The translations under genes and the position numbers were made by a program. Below are positions 1 to 11,789 of a stretch of 64,000 nt of DNA, piece by piece. The stretch comes from Triangularia verruculosa (lineage: Eukaryota; Ascomycota; Sordariomycetes; Sordariales; Podosporaceae), in NCBI GenBank assembly GCA_033296885.1, contig MU863912.1:62001-126000 (forward strand). The letters are read 5' to 3'. The notes beneath the pieces are model-generated. The model ran no database searches. It saw nothing but the letters and a program-made list of their open reading frames with translations, and was not told where the DNA came from. The first letter of the stretch is position 1; every line of letters begins with the position of its first letter.

Positions 1-712
1 AAAACCATCTGTGGGTGGCTGTTGAGCACGGCCCCGATTTGGGAAGCGTCGAATCAAGTCACCAACCGTTACACGACGTGCATCCGGCCATCGTTTCTGA
101 TCGATCCCGCTGCCATGTCATTGGGTGACCACCCCCCTTGTAGCCAATGGATGGCTGAAGACGTGTCCCGACCGGTTACGCCTCACTGTGTTGGGAGTGC
201 ATATGCACAGCCAGCTTGGCGATTGCAACCTTAACTCGTTGTCTTCTCGTGCCTTCGTCCAAACCAGTGTCAGCGTTTTCCTCATTGGGCCACTCGTTTA
301 TGAATGCCTGGGATTCCCACCGGGCTCACGACCACGGTTCACGTGGAAAGAGGCGGCATGGCAAGAGTCATAACCGAATATACCCGTGCGGCGGTTGATA
401 ACCGTGCCGCAAATCACAGCTCGGCGGTATCTTTGCTAGGGGAGCTCTTGTGGCACGACGGGAGGATGGTGTGGATGTTTGGGCTTTTTGTTCTCGATGG
501 TTGGCTGGAAGTGTACCGGGCAAGCCACTGTGATGTGAGATATCGGGCGACGGGAGATCAGTGTGACGCTTTGGCCGTGTCACTCTTGTGACGGGACTGA
601 GTTGCAAAATGGCTAGCTTGTGCGCAGAGTATAAGAGCTTGGTCTTCTTGACACTGATGAGCTTCATCTATCAGTCTTCTAACCCCAGGTCTCGGAAGCA
701 TCATCACCCAAC
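1..712. other. Intergenic region at left edge
   Basis: No supported gene. The short open frames on both strands have no recognisable domains and overlap one another. The stretch next to 712 is presumably the promoter and leader of the monooxygenase gene; no clear TATA box stands out. Confidence 0.5.
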
Positions 713-2407
713 ATGACGGCGAACCAAGAGCCAGCTGCGGCATATACCCAGTTCGCCTGCATCGGCGCGGGTTTCTCAGGCATCGGCCTCGGTGCTACCC
801 TCAAGCTCAAGCACAACATCACCGACGTCCGCATATTCGAACGTGAACCTGAGCTCGGCGGTACCTGGCATCTTAACCAATACCCAGGCGCCGCCTGCGA
901 TGTCCCGTCCTCCCTCTACACCTTCTCCTTCGCCCCCGAGCCAACGTGGACCTCCACCTCCCTTCCAAGCGCCCCCCAAATCCAATCTTACCTCGTCTCC
1001 GTCGCCACGAGGTACTCCCTTCTCCCATCAAGAATAACCTTCAACTCTTCGGTGCAAAAGTGCGAGTGGCTCCCTGCCCCGACCTCCCGATGGCGCCTCA
1101 CAATATTCGACACAACCACCAACACGGCCTTTCACCACGAATGCCAGTTCCTCTTCTCCGGCACAGGCGTCCTCTTCCACCCAAACACCTCCTCCTTTTA
1201 CTCCCTCCCCGGCTCCTCCTCGTTTTCCGGACCAGTGATGCACTCTGCCCGATGGGACCACAGCATCGACCTCCGCAACAAAAAAGTCATCCTCTTCGGC
1301 AACGGGTGCTCGGCCTCTCAGATCATCCCTGCGCTGCTCAACTCGAGCAACAATGCCGATATCGTCAAACCCTCGGGGAATATTGCCCAGCTGACGCAGT
1401 TTGTCCACTCAAAACACTACGTTATCCCTTCACTGGCAGACATGTTTCCTCTGTTTCTGCTCCGACCCCTTCCCCTTTCGGTGCAGCGGTGCTTGATCAT
1501 GATGGTGGGGGAGATGGACTTTGTACCGATGAGGCAGAACGCGCTCGCTCGGTTGATCAGGAGGCAGAAGAGCAAGGCGGTGAGGAAGTACATGGCCGAG
1601 ACGGCGCCGGGGAGGTACCATGATATTTTGATCCCGGAGTTTGAGTTTGGGTACAAGAGGAGGGTGTATGACCCGGGGTATCTGAAGAGCTTGCATGATG
1701 GGAGGATGGAGCTGACGGATGAGAGGGTTGTGGAGGTGCTGCCGGGGGGTGTGAAGACGGATAAAGGGAGGGTGGTGGAGGGGGATGTGATTGTTTTGGC
1801 GACGGGGTTTGAGACGAATAAGTTTCTGGAGGGGATCGAGGTGGTGGGGAGGGATGGGGAACGGCTGGGGGAGCATTGGGGGGAGGTGGGGGAGACAGAT
1901 GGGGAGAGTTTGGATGGGAAGGGGGAGAGGAGGGGGGTGGGGGCTTATGAGACGACGGCGATGGGGGGGTTTCCGAATTTTTTCATGTTGGCTGGTGAGT
2001 ACTTTTGTTTCTTGAACCACTGCTTTTTGTTGCGTATCAAGTGCTGACTATTGGCGACAGGACCGAATTCTGTCACGGGGCATACCTCGGTTATTATTGC
2101 CATCGAAAATGCGATTACGCTTGCGTTGAATGTTATCAAGCCAATCCTGACAGAAGAGGGCGGCAATGTGAGGGAAGTGGAGGTGAAGCATGAGGCGGAG
2201 AGGCAGTGGGTCAGTCATTGTCAGGATGAGCTGAATAACAAGACGATATGGGGCGGTGGTGGCGGTAAGAGTAAGACTGAGAGTTGGTATGTAAAACTGG
2301 ACGAGAAGACGGGGAGGAAGTGGAATGCGATGTTGTATCCAGGGTATCAGGTAGGAGCTTGGTACCGCGCGAGGAAGCCAAGGTTGGAAGATTGGGTTTA
2401 TCGATGA
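713..2407 (+). CDS. FAD-dependent monooxygenase, Baeyer-Villiger type
   Basis: Two exons, 713-1994 and 2061-2407, joined across a 66-bp GTGAGT...ACAG intron, give 542 residues. The protein starts with an FAD-binding Rossmann motif (GAGFSGIG, about residue 18) followed by ELGGTWHLNQYPG, typical of flavin monooxygenases. Around residues 171-182 it carries FSGPVMHSARWD, an exact match to the Baeyer-Villiger fingerprint FxGxxxHxxxW(P/D). A second dinucleotide motif (GNGCSAS, about residue 195) should bind NADPH, and VLATGFETN is the late ATG motif. Splicing creates LAGPNSVTGH, a conserved family signature, which supports the intron. The family inserts oxygen next to a ketone or hydroxylates soft nucleophiles using NADPH and O2. 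No polyketide, terpene or peptide synthase lies nearby, so the substrate is unknown. It converges on the next gene with only 85 bp between stop codons. Confidence 0.9.
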
Positions 2408-2492
2408 GGAATAGGTTTTGGGGGATTTAGGTATATTTGTGGTTTATGATGGCTCTTGGTGAGCTCAATGCCTTAGATTGCATAGGGTTACC

Positions 2493-4447
2493 CTAACCAC
2501 TCCGAATAGGAATCGGCATCCGGTCAACAGCCCAGCCAGTCTCAAAGTCGCTCCGTGTTCCATCCCACCTCGCCCTGACAACCTGCTTATTGCTCTGGTA
2601 GAAACAGGTGACCAGCGTTCCGTCGGGATCTTGCTCCAGCGGCATCAGCATCTCGCCTTCCCCATCCTCATCTAAAGCGCTGCTGGCCATGTTCAAGCAC
2701 GCGATACTAGTGTACAGATCTGGCGGTGCCAGAGTATTAAGGGTTTCCATTCCCATGCTCACCCACCCGACGAAGTGGTCCGGATCCCAGTAGTGGAATT
2801 GGATCCGCCGGTTTCGATCAATACTCATGACGCCGATGTTCACCTGGCTGTCAGGATGTCGACCCTTTGAATTTTGTCCGCCTCCTCGACGTGGTACGGC
2901 GAAGGCGGACATGGCGCCCCTTCCTAGTTGTTCATCGGTGGGGAGTTTTACGTCGGGAACTGTTTTATTGGTTCCATGGAAATGAAAATCGTCAGAAGTG
3001 GACCTTTTTTCGAATCTTTGGTGCCGAGACGACAAGGGGGGAAAGGGGGGCATCACTTACGTTCTGGCGGGTACCCAGGGGCGGCCAAGGAGTCGGTCCC
3101 CTGCCGTAGAACCTTTAGGCGGTCATCTGGTCCCTGGTAGAAAAGCGCGTACCCTTGCGTCGGGGACTGAAGGTCAAACGGGCGTGATGAGTTCTTGAAG
3201 TCGGCGCTGAGAGGAATGAGGGACATCTTGGTGCCGAGCTTTGCCTCGATGGTGAGGTTACGGATGGTCCAATCTGGTGTGGGGGCGTAGGAGTTCTTGT
3301 CTAGCTGGTTGCATGCTTCGATAAGGTGGATGGTGAAGCGGCTGGAGGACTCCGAGCCGTCTTGTCCGAATACCTTTGTGTATCCGTAGACCAGCCATGG
3401 CCAGTAGGAGACGATGCTGGCGCCTGTTGATGTTATTGGGAGGGCGCCGGTGCCTCGTAGGCCTTTTTCAGCTATCTGGGTTCTGTTGGTGGGTTTGTCG
3501 GTGCTGTCAAAGTCGATGCCGAGGATTTGGGTGTTTGTTCCGTCCCACATGCCGTCGTCAGGCTGATTGTTGTGAGTTAGTGAGGTTTATGGAGTGAGAC
3601 ATGGTGGGAAGGGGAGACGAACGTTTTGCCAGTGGGTGGTGACGAAAACGTTAACCTCAGGCTGGGAGTTATGGTTAGCGAGATGATGTCTATATATAAA
3701 CACGAAATGATAACTCACGTTATACTCCTCTCCATGTACGATCGTCGTCGCACTGATAAGTCCCCCAATTGCCTCATTTTCTGGCGAATGCGGTAACTTG
3801 ATTGTGAGGTTGGCGGGTGCTTTTAGGGCTCCTCCTCGATTGGTGTCCCAATGGAGCCTTTGCGGTCTGTCATCCCAGTCTTCGTAGAAAAGCCACCACT
3901 CGCTGCTCCCGTCTTTTCTCCTCCTCCCCGTCACACTCAGCTGAGACGTATCCACCATTGCGGCGTAGCCGAGGTCTGGAACGGCTGTGCCTGTGCTGGT
4001 GGTGTTTGCCATATCATCTTGACTGGTGGAATTTCTGGTCGCCCTACTTCCTAGCACTCCGCCCAAAACCGCGCCGACAGTGATGAATACTAGGACAACG
4101 CTTCCGACAACGACCAATATTCGGCGTTTCCTTCTTTTGGCTTGTTTGATCTGGCTGGTTGCTTCAATGTGCCGCGCATCCGCTACCTCGGGGAAATCAC
4201 TGCTGACCAGCTCCGGGGAGACATCTCCAGCGGTCGAAGTTTTGTCAGTTTGGAATTTGGCATCACAACTTGCTACCGTCTCAACGACGGTATATTTTGC
4301 GGTTTCTGGCGGTCTAGCCTGTGCCAAGTGATCATTGTTTGGAAGATGCTCCTGCGGGACCACCTCCAGGCCTGGCTGGGTTGTGAACAAGGCCCTCTCC
4401 TTTGTGCTCCACGTGTCAGTGTCCGGTCCCTCCTCGGATCCCGTCAT
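2493..4447 (-). CDS. Single-pass membrane protein with fucose-lectin-like ectodomain (paralog 1)
   Basis: Four exons read on the minus strand: 4447-3719, 3661-3623, 3562-3061 and 2959-2493, giving 578 residues. All introns are GT-AG (57, 60 and 101 bp); the 39-nt second exon is in phase on both sides. The N-terminal 105 residues are acidic and polar and hold the short motif QPGLEVVPQEHLP (about residue 25). A basic stretch (KRRKRR) then precedes one membrane helix at residues 110-133. No signal peptide is visible, so a type II topology with the long C-terminal part outside is likely. That part contains repeated beta-strand-like WWLFYEDW and FHYWDPDH segments, which I associate with the fungal fucose-specific lectin (AAL-type propeller) family. 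The lectin assignment is inference from pattern; sugar binding is not shown. A related gene lies at 36.4-37.9 kb. Confidence 0.75.
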
Positions 4448-4898
4448 GGTGTTGTTGTCGGTCGGTTGTGATAGCTCATGCTGGAGCCCTTGATGTTTTC
4501 GAAAAGAAAGAACTAGTGAAGGGTTCGACGTTAAGAAGGGAAATCAATGCTGTGGCGGTAGACGGCAGATAGATCCGGACGATGTTACCCTATTTTCAGG
4601 GGTTAAGGCGCGCTGGCAGTCGACGCATCCAATCATGGACAGTTGTTCAAATCCGCCAAAAGATGGCAGCCCATGTTAGTGATCTTGGCGTATCCTAGGT
4701 CGAAAGCGAGCAGGGGTGACGGTCAGTGCGATTCAGTAACATGAGGTAAACTTGAAATATGTGGCCATGAACAGGGCTGTTTGTGTGGCTTGAATTCTTG
4801 GATCAATCCTGCTTGAAAAGCTCAGATAGGTCAAGAAGCTTTCTTCTGATATCTAACACATCGAGCGCCATAGCCCCTTGAAATCCATCCTTTGTGCT
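4448..4898. other. Intergenic, 451 bp
   Basis: Lies upstream of the lectin-like gene and downstream of the mannanase stop codon, both on the minus strand. It should hold the promoter of the former and the terminator of the latter. No gene or repeat seen. Confidence 0.5.
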
Positions 4899-6127
4899 TT
4901 ACGCCGGAAGAGCGTTGATGGCCCTCACATGGTCAGTAACAAGGCAAGTAGCCAGAGAAGATCCATAGTAAATGGTAAACCCATCGTTGTGAGTCTGTCC
5001 AGTGCTCAACTGGTCACCCCATTGCCTGTTCAAAACTAACTGTTAGCAACCCATCACTTCCCAACCGCGGATGTGACCTACCAGAACAAATCGCCACTCA
5101 TCCCGTTCTTCGCAAGCTCCCTTGACGCTTGCTGCCAGCTCTTCTGCACATTGCACCTATCATTCTCATATCCATACTCCTCCAACAAGCATGGTTTGCC
5201 CGCTGCCTTGCAGGCCGCAGCATGATCCCTGATCCAACCGGGTCCAAAGCTCGTGGGCACGCCCCAATGTCCCGGGTACATGTGGAAAGTTCCAAAGTCC
5301 AAGTTCTTGATCTGCAGGTTCTTGACAAAGTCAGTGCCTTCTCCATACTGATACGGATAGGTCGTCTGCCCTGGCAAGCCGAAACCCTCATCGCCGAGTG
5401 TGATCAAATGATCCTTATCCAGACTCCGGATATAGTCAGAAATTTGCGTCGCCCAGTTGAAAATCACATTCGTGTTGCACCCCTTGCACCTGGGCTCGTT
5501 TGCGAGCTCCCAGGCGAAGATGGCCGGGCTGTTGACATAGCGAGAAACGACAGCTTGAATGTAACGCTTGTACTGGTCTTGGGCGCGGGTGTTGGTGTAC
5601 CAGCCTTCCTTGGTGCCACCAAAGGCATTGACGTAAGCTTTCATGCCCCCGAAGTCGTCCCAGTAGTTGACCAACGCAATGATGAGCTTAATGCCACGGG
5701 TTTCGGCCGACTTGACGAGGTAGTCGAGACGTTGGAGGCCGTTGGCGCCGGTGTTGATCTGGGAACCGGAGGAGGAGAGACGCTGGAACCAAACGGTGTT
5801 GCCGGAGGGTTGGTTGTTGACATCGTTGAAACCCCAGACGCGGAGGATTTTGAGGCCCGAGGAGGCGATGTGGTCCACTGCGTCGGGTCAGTATTGGTAT
5901 GAAGCAGGAGATTTCGGAAGGGACGGACAGGTAGTATCAACATCTCTGTTGTTGGTCAGGAAACCAATCCAATAGGAGTTGGTTCCTGCAAAGTAGCCGG
6001 TCTTGCCGTCAATCACGAAGCGCGTGCCGCTGACTCTGGCCGAGGCAGCTGCTCCTCCGCCTTGTGCCTGGGGGAGGGCATTGGCCAGGGAGAGAAGGGT
6101 GAGGCCGAAGGCGAGCAGTCCCTTCAT
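4899..6127 (-). CDS. Secreted endo-1,4-beta-mannanase, GH5 subfamily 7
   Basis: Three exons, 6127-5929, 5877-5082 and 5025-4899, give 373 residues with introns of 51 and 56 bp. Splice phases restore conserved runs: DVDTTLDHIASSG at the first junction and LFWQWGDQL at the second. The N-terminus (MKGLLAFGLTLLSLANALP) is a signal peptide, so the enzyme is exported. The body is a GH5_7 barrel: NSYWIGF near the start, ILRVWGFNDV, then WELANEPRCKGC with the acid/base Glu194, and LLEEYG holding the nucleophile (Glu299 or Glu300). The family cleaves internal beta-1,4-mannosidic bonds in mannan, glucomannan and galactomannan during plant-wall breakdown. There is no carbohydrate-binding module. An upstream in-frame ATG at 6217 would put polar sequence ahead of the signal peptide, so 6127 is preferred. 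All catalytic motifs are intact. Confidence 0.93.
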
Positions 6128-7017
6128 CTTGGTGTTGATCTGTCTCTTGTCGTAGCCTTCTTTTGAAGTTGAGGGAAGACTTCCAACAAACGGCATCAAC
6201 CCGCCATCAACCCCCAATAAATAGTTTTTGAAAGCCTTCCATCTTCATCGGTGACGTTGTAGACCAAGAAGTTCGCTCTGGTCCCCTCCGAGGTGTGCGG
6301 TCGTCGATATGAGAAAGTTCACCAATGGAATATTAGCCGCCTCAATGAGGGCGGGGCAGCGGGCTCCGGGTAGCCCATTGAGGAAAAATGTCAACAATGG
6401 CCCGAAACGAATGGAACAGTGCAAAAAGGGGTAAAGAGATGTAAATAATTGTTAGTGTGATCCCAAGTAGATTTACACGCGCTCCAGTTGCCCGGCCGTA
6501 ATTGGTAATGGGCGCTTGTGGTGACCGAGCTGAGTGACATGTGAGGGGTTGAGTCTAGTGAGGGGCTGAGGGGCCGAGGGGCTGGTGATGTCTCAGGTGA
6601 GAATGGCCCCGCAAATGTTGATACCAACCCCAAATCTCCAACGAACAAGAGACTCAATGATGGGCTTTTCCTCCAATGGGCTTAGCAGGTTATGGGACGT
6701 GGCGAGAGCGACGCGTCGAGAGCGGCGGGCAACGGCGGCGGGCTTTCTTCAGTGGCTTGAGGTGGTTGAGGAAGGACCATGAAACAAGCAATTTTTAGTG
6801 GTGGTCTGCGTCAGACTGAGGCGTCAAAGGACCCTGAAAGTCTTGGCACATCCCCGATAGGGCCTAGAACTGCCTGCCATCCCCAATTGCGACTGATCAC
6901 GAACAAGCATTTCTTTTCTTTCTTTGCCTTCTTTCCCCTCACTGTTGACGGCCGGGGTGAGTCCGATCTTCAGTTGATTCTGCTGTGCTACGAAGCGCTG
7001 TCTGCTGTGACCTCACG
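6128..7017. other. Intergenic, divergent promoter region
   Basis: Region between the divergently transcribed mannanase (minus) and channel (plus) genes. Open frames here lack recognisable domains. No repeat or RNA gene seen. Confidence 0.5.
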
Positions 7018-9276
7018 ATGCCTATCCGCGTCAAGTCGCGCCCTGGCGCACAGCGCACCGAGTCCTTGCGGACACCTTCCCCGCGCCCCAAGTTCGGCTT
7101 CGTTGCGGAGCTCCCCGAAATCAGTGAGGAGGACACCTTCCGGGAGGTTGTCAAGAAGCTTTCCATGTGAGTTTGGACGATCAATCTTACCAATCGGACT
7201 GTCACTGATGGATTGTCTAGATACATTGCCGACACGGTGCAATTGCCCAGCACCTTTGAGCAGCTCAGGACGACTGCTGCTGGAGATGGACTTCGGGCGC
7301 TTGTGGATCACCTCGGCCGAACATGCACTCACCCCGCCATCGTGAACGCTCTACTCGCCCTGAAGTGGCATTATGGCACGAGCGTCGAGGATAAGGGCTT
7401 GATGGATGCCAGGGCCAACGCCTGCGAGATTGTGGCTTGGCGCTTCCTCACCCACCTGTCTGAGAGAGAAGCGGTTGACTACTGTCTTTACGAAATCCCA
7501 GATCCCAAGGATATCGAGCCGCACACTCCTAATGATGAGGAAGAAGGCGAAGTCGACGAGCACAGCGCCCTCCTGGCCCAGGCCTTGCATGGCAGTGTCG
7601 GCTCGTCCCGCAGAACACCTCAGAGCGCAAGCACCAAACGCAATCTTTTGCTCAGTTCCATTTCGCGCTTGACAATGAGCATGACCGCGGATGACGAAGA
7701 CGGCGAAGAGGAGGAGGACCCTACCGCCAACTTCACCAACCTCAATGCCTTGGAAATTGCCGCTATTGCCGATGCCAAGCGCTTTCTCAGCCAGAACGTC
7801 GTCCAAAAGATTATCACTGGTATCTGGGAAGGATCCATCATATTTTGGAAGGACCTCAGTGTTCACTCGGAAAAAAAGCCTCAGTTCTACAATCCCAACA
7901 CTGCCGATCCATTCTCCCGCCTCAGAGTCCCGAAGTATCTCAAGTCGTTCGAGGTCTTGTTCTTTGTGACGTTCTTGTTCCTCTACTATGGCGTTTTGCT
8001 AGAGCGCGATCCCACCCGCATCACCCCTCTGGAAATCTTCTTGTACATCTGGTTTGCTGCCTTCGCCTTGGATGAGCTGAGTGAATGGATCGATGCTGGG
8101 TCCATCTTCTATGCTACCGACATATGGAATGTTTTCGATATGGCCATGATAACAATCGGTGCTACCTACGTTGTTTTGCGTATTGTCGGCTTGGAGACTC
8201 AAAACAAGGACTTGGTTGACCTTTCATTCAATGTCTTGGCGCTGGAAGCTCTTTTTATGGTACCAAGAGTGTTTTCGATTCTCAGCTTGAGTCCATACTG
8301 GGGTGTAAGTTATGATCCTGCATAAATTGGCTTAAGAAGACAAACTAACAAAGTTTAGACTCTAATTCCCTGCCTCAAAGAAATGGGCAAAGACTTTATC
8401 AAGTTCATGGTCCTCGTCGTTGTCGTCTACTTTGGCTTCCTTACTACCTTCTCACTTCTTGGTCGCGAGCACAACCCTTTGCACATAATGGTCATCAAGA
8501 TGACCAAAATCTTCTTTGGGTCAACCTTTATTGGTTTTGAACTCATGGACCAAATGGACACCTTCCTTGGGCCCCCCCTCATGATCATCTTCATCACTCT
8601 CAGCTCCATCCTCTTGACAGGCTCCCTTACCGGTATGCTTTCCAACAGCTTTTCCCGCGTCATCACCCATGCTCGCGAAGAGTATCTTTACGTCTACAGC
8701 GTCTACGTCCTCGAGGCCTCGACTAGCAATCGTCTCACCCACTTCTATCCGCCGTTCAACCTCCTCGCTGTTCTCATCTTTCGCCCTCTTCGCCTGTTTC
8801 TTCCGTCCGATAACAAGTTCCGCAAGGCTCGCATCATGTTGCTCAAGGCTACCCATCTGCCAATCGTTGCTGTCATCGAGTTTTACGAGTGGCTCACCAT
8901 CGGTTCGTCGAAGGGCACCCAGTACAGCGGTTTCCGCGGTCCTCGTCAGGCCATGATTGGCAGCCCGCACCCTTCTGTTGCGAAGAGGTTTGCACAGAAC
9001 CGTCAGTCGAACAATAATCTACGGGCTGACAATCATCATCTGGGCCAGCTGCGTCCTCCTGTCATGAGTGCTATTTCCGAGGGTGCGATTGCTAGCAGAC
9101 GGGCTCATCAACTAGCTGCGGATGAGGCTGCAGAGGGCAGGGCTTTTGGACAGCAAGACACGGATGTTGAAGTTCGCATTGCGGACTTGACAGCCAAGAT
9201 TGATAGGTTGACCGAGCTAGTGCTCATGTTGCAGACACAGTCAAGCACAACGTTGGGGAATGTGGGTGCGGCTTAG
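7018..9276 (+). CDS. yvc1: TRP-type vacuolar calcium channel, YVC1 family
   Basis: Three exons, 7018-7166, 7221-8304 and 8359-9276, give 716 residues (introns both 54 bp). The first 280 residues are cytosolic and include an acidic linker (DDEDGEEEED). Hydrophobic helices follow from about residue 285, including FEVLFFVTFLFLYYGVLL, IFLYIWFAAFALDE and MAMITIGATYVVLRIVG. A pore-like stretch near residues 463-500 (FFGSTFIGFELMDQMD, then a hydrophobic helix) matches the fungal TRPY/YVC1 family. The tail is polar and ends in a likely coiled coil (VRIADLTAKIDRLTELVLML). Known YVC1 proteins release Ca2+ from the vacuole on osmotic, mechanical or redox stress. The start follows the first ATG that opens the conserved frame; the splice phases are clean. 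Confidence 0.9.
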
Positions 9277-9746
9277 TAGGCTGCGAACATGGGGCGTTGG
9301 TGAGGGACGGAAGTGCATAGTGATGGATATCTAAGCGTTGTTGGATTATATATGCATGGGGGTGCTTTTGATCTCTTTCGCGTTCAAGACTGTCCATTCG
9401 GGCGGTGGTTTTTTGGAAGTCCGTTTGGGTGCGGATTGGCTTTGAGGTGGATGTCTGTTGACACAAGGTGCTGGTGGCCACTGTTGATTACGTCTGGATA
9501 CTGTATAGGTACGTTGGATATCATCATGTTGATGAGGTAAGGTATGAGGGTATGAATATGGATAATGAAGTATGGAATATCTCGCCAAGCCATGTTATTG
9601 TTCTGGCCACCTGGTCCCAGCATCTCAAGATCCCTCGCATGTACTGACAGCTCTCCTCACAGTTGTATACTATCAAACTGAATGTCCCCTAACACCAGGA
9701 TCACTGAACATACCACATCACTGATGCCATTCGGCTCCTTCTCGTC
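9277..9746. other. Intergenic, 470 bp
   Basis: 3' flank of the channel gene and of the cysteine-rich ORF that follows on the opposite strand. No gene or repeat recognised. Confidence 0.45.
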
Positions 9747-10134
9747 TTAGTTAATCCTGCAGCGCGCCGTGCTAGTACCACAATCCCTCGCATAACCATA
9801 GTCGCAGCAGTTACCACTTGGCGAGCACTCGTAGATGTGATTGCTAACCCGCTTCCTGGTCACCGCCCATTTCCCGTCCACCGTCCAGTAGCAGTTACTG
9901 CAAACAGTGAGTTGCCTTCCGCGGCTGTCACATTTGCAGCCATTGTAGCTACATGCGCGCTTGGTCAGGTTGACAGCGCCCTCGGAGTCGATATCGGTCT
10001 GGACAAAGGGCGCCAGTAGGTCGAGTCCATCGGCTTGAGGATCAGAGACATATTGCCCTGTGTATATTTTGCACGTTGACTCTTCACGTTTGCTCTCCAC
10101 TGGAGCGCCAGAATACCACCCGAATGGTTCCTAT
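9747..10134 (-). CDS. Small cysteine-rich ORF, 5' end unresolved
   Basis: On the minus strand an open frame of about 125 codons encodes roughly eleven cysteines, many in pairs or close spacing: ACSYNGCKCDSRG, TVCSNCYW, CSPSGNCCDYGY, RDCGTSTARC. This pattern resembles a disulfide-rich secreted protein. No in-frame ATG opens the frame; the first methionine-like codon is GTG at about 10100, and the frame continues up to a TAG at about 10135. A dibasic LTKRAC at the head of the cysteine module looks like a propeptide processing site. An upstream exon carrying a signal peptide would be expected, but I could not find one with a convincing donor. So either the first exon is missed or the gene is a relic. 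I do not recognise the family. Confidence 0.4.
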
Positions 10135-10566
10135 CAGATGGCAACAAATTATCAGAACCCCGGAAACTTGTAGCCCTTCACATGATCTTCATAGCCATGT
10201 CGCTGAGGTTTTATTCTACATCCCTGTAGAGATTATTGCGCCATAACTCTCTGCGTACTTAGGTACCTATGTTGTAGTGGTGGATGACACCGGACGGGTT
10301 GTCGGGCAGATTAAAGCAGGCAATGCTGTTGCATCTCATCTGAAAATGGCCGGTTTGCGGGTGCTTCAGGGCCAGGCTTGCCAACGCCCCTTTCACAGGA
10401 CAGACAGCCGTTTGGTATTTTTGTTTGTCTTTTCTTTGGGCTTTGTTTCACTTGTCTTGATCTATTGAACAACTTTGCAACGGACCTTTGCATCTTTGCC
10501 CTGTCTCCGTGAGTACCTACTTCGACTGATACACTCATTGTCAACAGAGACAACTTAACCGTCAAG
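10135..10566. other. Intergenic, 432 bp
   Basis: Holds the expected but unidentified 5' exon of the cysteine-rich ORF (minus) and the promoter of the family member at 10567 (plus). No clear TATA box. Confidence 0.4.
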
Positions 10567-11430
10567 ATGGTCTCCGGCAAACGTCCAGACTATGGACGAC
10601 ACTCCTCCACCTCGGACAGGCCTAGCACAACAAGCCCGAGCCCGGATCTCACTGGCATCGCCAGTCTGTTCACTAACGTTCAACCATTCGCCAATGCCAG
10701 CCGTTCTACTGCTACTGTCGGCCCTTCTACTTCCAATGCCGGCCCTTCCACTGCCCCTGCCAGCGTTGCTGCCCCTCCTCCTACCGCTGAAAACTTTCAG
10801 CCAATCAATTATGGCCGCCAATATTCACATCAGGGCGGCACTGCTCGGCCTGAAGCACAAGAAACAGCAGGACCTAGCAACTTTAAGGGCTACAGTGTAT
10901 CTAGCCTCGATCAAGAAGCCCAGGACTACTTTAATCACACCTTATTTCCGCAAATAAGCCGCTTAATAGCGACCTTACCTCGTCACAACATGATCGACCG
11001 AGACAATGTTATCGCTGTCCAAGGCTAGAAGCTGAGGGAAGATGGCAAGGAAAAAGCTTTTTTCAACGCTGTTGTTTTCGAGGTTCCCCCCAATGTCTCG
11101 TCCTGGCGGGGTAAGAGGCTCAGGAAATTCATTCGGAAAAAAGTATTGAAGGACGATAAATCAGGGTACAACTTCGATGCGGTGATTCGAAAAGTGTAGG
11201 CTTAGAGATTTTGGGAGAAAATTGAGTGGCATGGTGAAAGGGAGCCTGCATACCCGTATTCTTTCAGCAAAGGGCTAGCAATTAGCGATGAAGCTTAGGA
11301 GACTAATCCTAAGGTTAATGCAGAAGGCATCTGAGTTGTTTTTGGTCAAGGTAGCAAATTAACGGTAGGTAGCTTGGTTAATAAATGGAGTGATACCTAC
11401 GTGATAAGCCCAACTCTAAACGACAAGTGA
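10567..11430 (+). pseudogene. Broken member A of an unrecognised three-copy family
   Basis: A 153-codon open frame (10567-11028) begins with a Ser/Pro/Thr-rich low-complexity region, then SSLDQEAQDYFNHTLFPQISRL. After the TAG at 11026-11028 the same frame continues to read like protein (KLREDGKEKAFFNAVVFEV; WRGKRLRKFIRKKVL) as far as a TGA at 11428-11430. In-frame stops lie at 11026, 11197, 11203, 11296 (TAG) and 11332 (TGA), with no frameshift anywhere. Every TAG is one C-to-T step from CAG, the change expected of repeat-induced point mutation at CpA. The motif order (LxxxAxxxF..PQI, then TVxG/AVQG, then xNAVV, then a basic helix) parallels the genes at 14714 and 18604. A truncated protein could still be made from the first 153 codons. 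Confidence 0.65.
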
Positions 11431-11789
11431 ACCTAGTGATGAGTGAACCTTTCTGACTTGGTAATTGAACAAGAAGAATCTACCGAATACCTTATACAAT
11501 ATTGTGTAGGTAAGGTAGGTAGGCGAGTTTCATGCATACCTTATAATGGAGGTTGCTTCCGGGAAATATGTATAGATTCACGAGGGGGTATATGCATAGT
11601 TTACGATCGTATTCCTGAACTAGCTACCTAGGTATCCCTGACGACTGTCATTGGGCTCCTAGCTGCGCTAAATACCTAGCTGGTTAAGTCTCCTGCAAAA
11701 GCTTGAGGCGTTTTCAGTTGTTACCTGCCTACCTACATTACCAAAGGTATAACAATACAATAAGTCCCAGGCTTCCCTTTTCCATTCAA
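11431..11789. other. Intergenic, AT-rich
   Basis: AT-rich stretch with copies of the short motif AGGTAGGT/CCTACCTA (for example 11513-11520). No gene recognised. Confidence 0.5.

Noticed and set aside
1430..2020. Minus-strand open frame of 196 codons opposite the monooxygenase
   Set aside because: Low-complexity His/Pro/Leu-rich shadow of the G-rich 3' part of the real exon.
5129..5902. Plus-strand open frame of 257 codons opposite the mannanase
   Set aside because: It is antisense to a strongly conserved GH5_7 exon and has no family features of its own.
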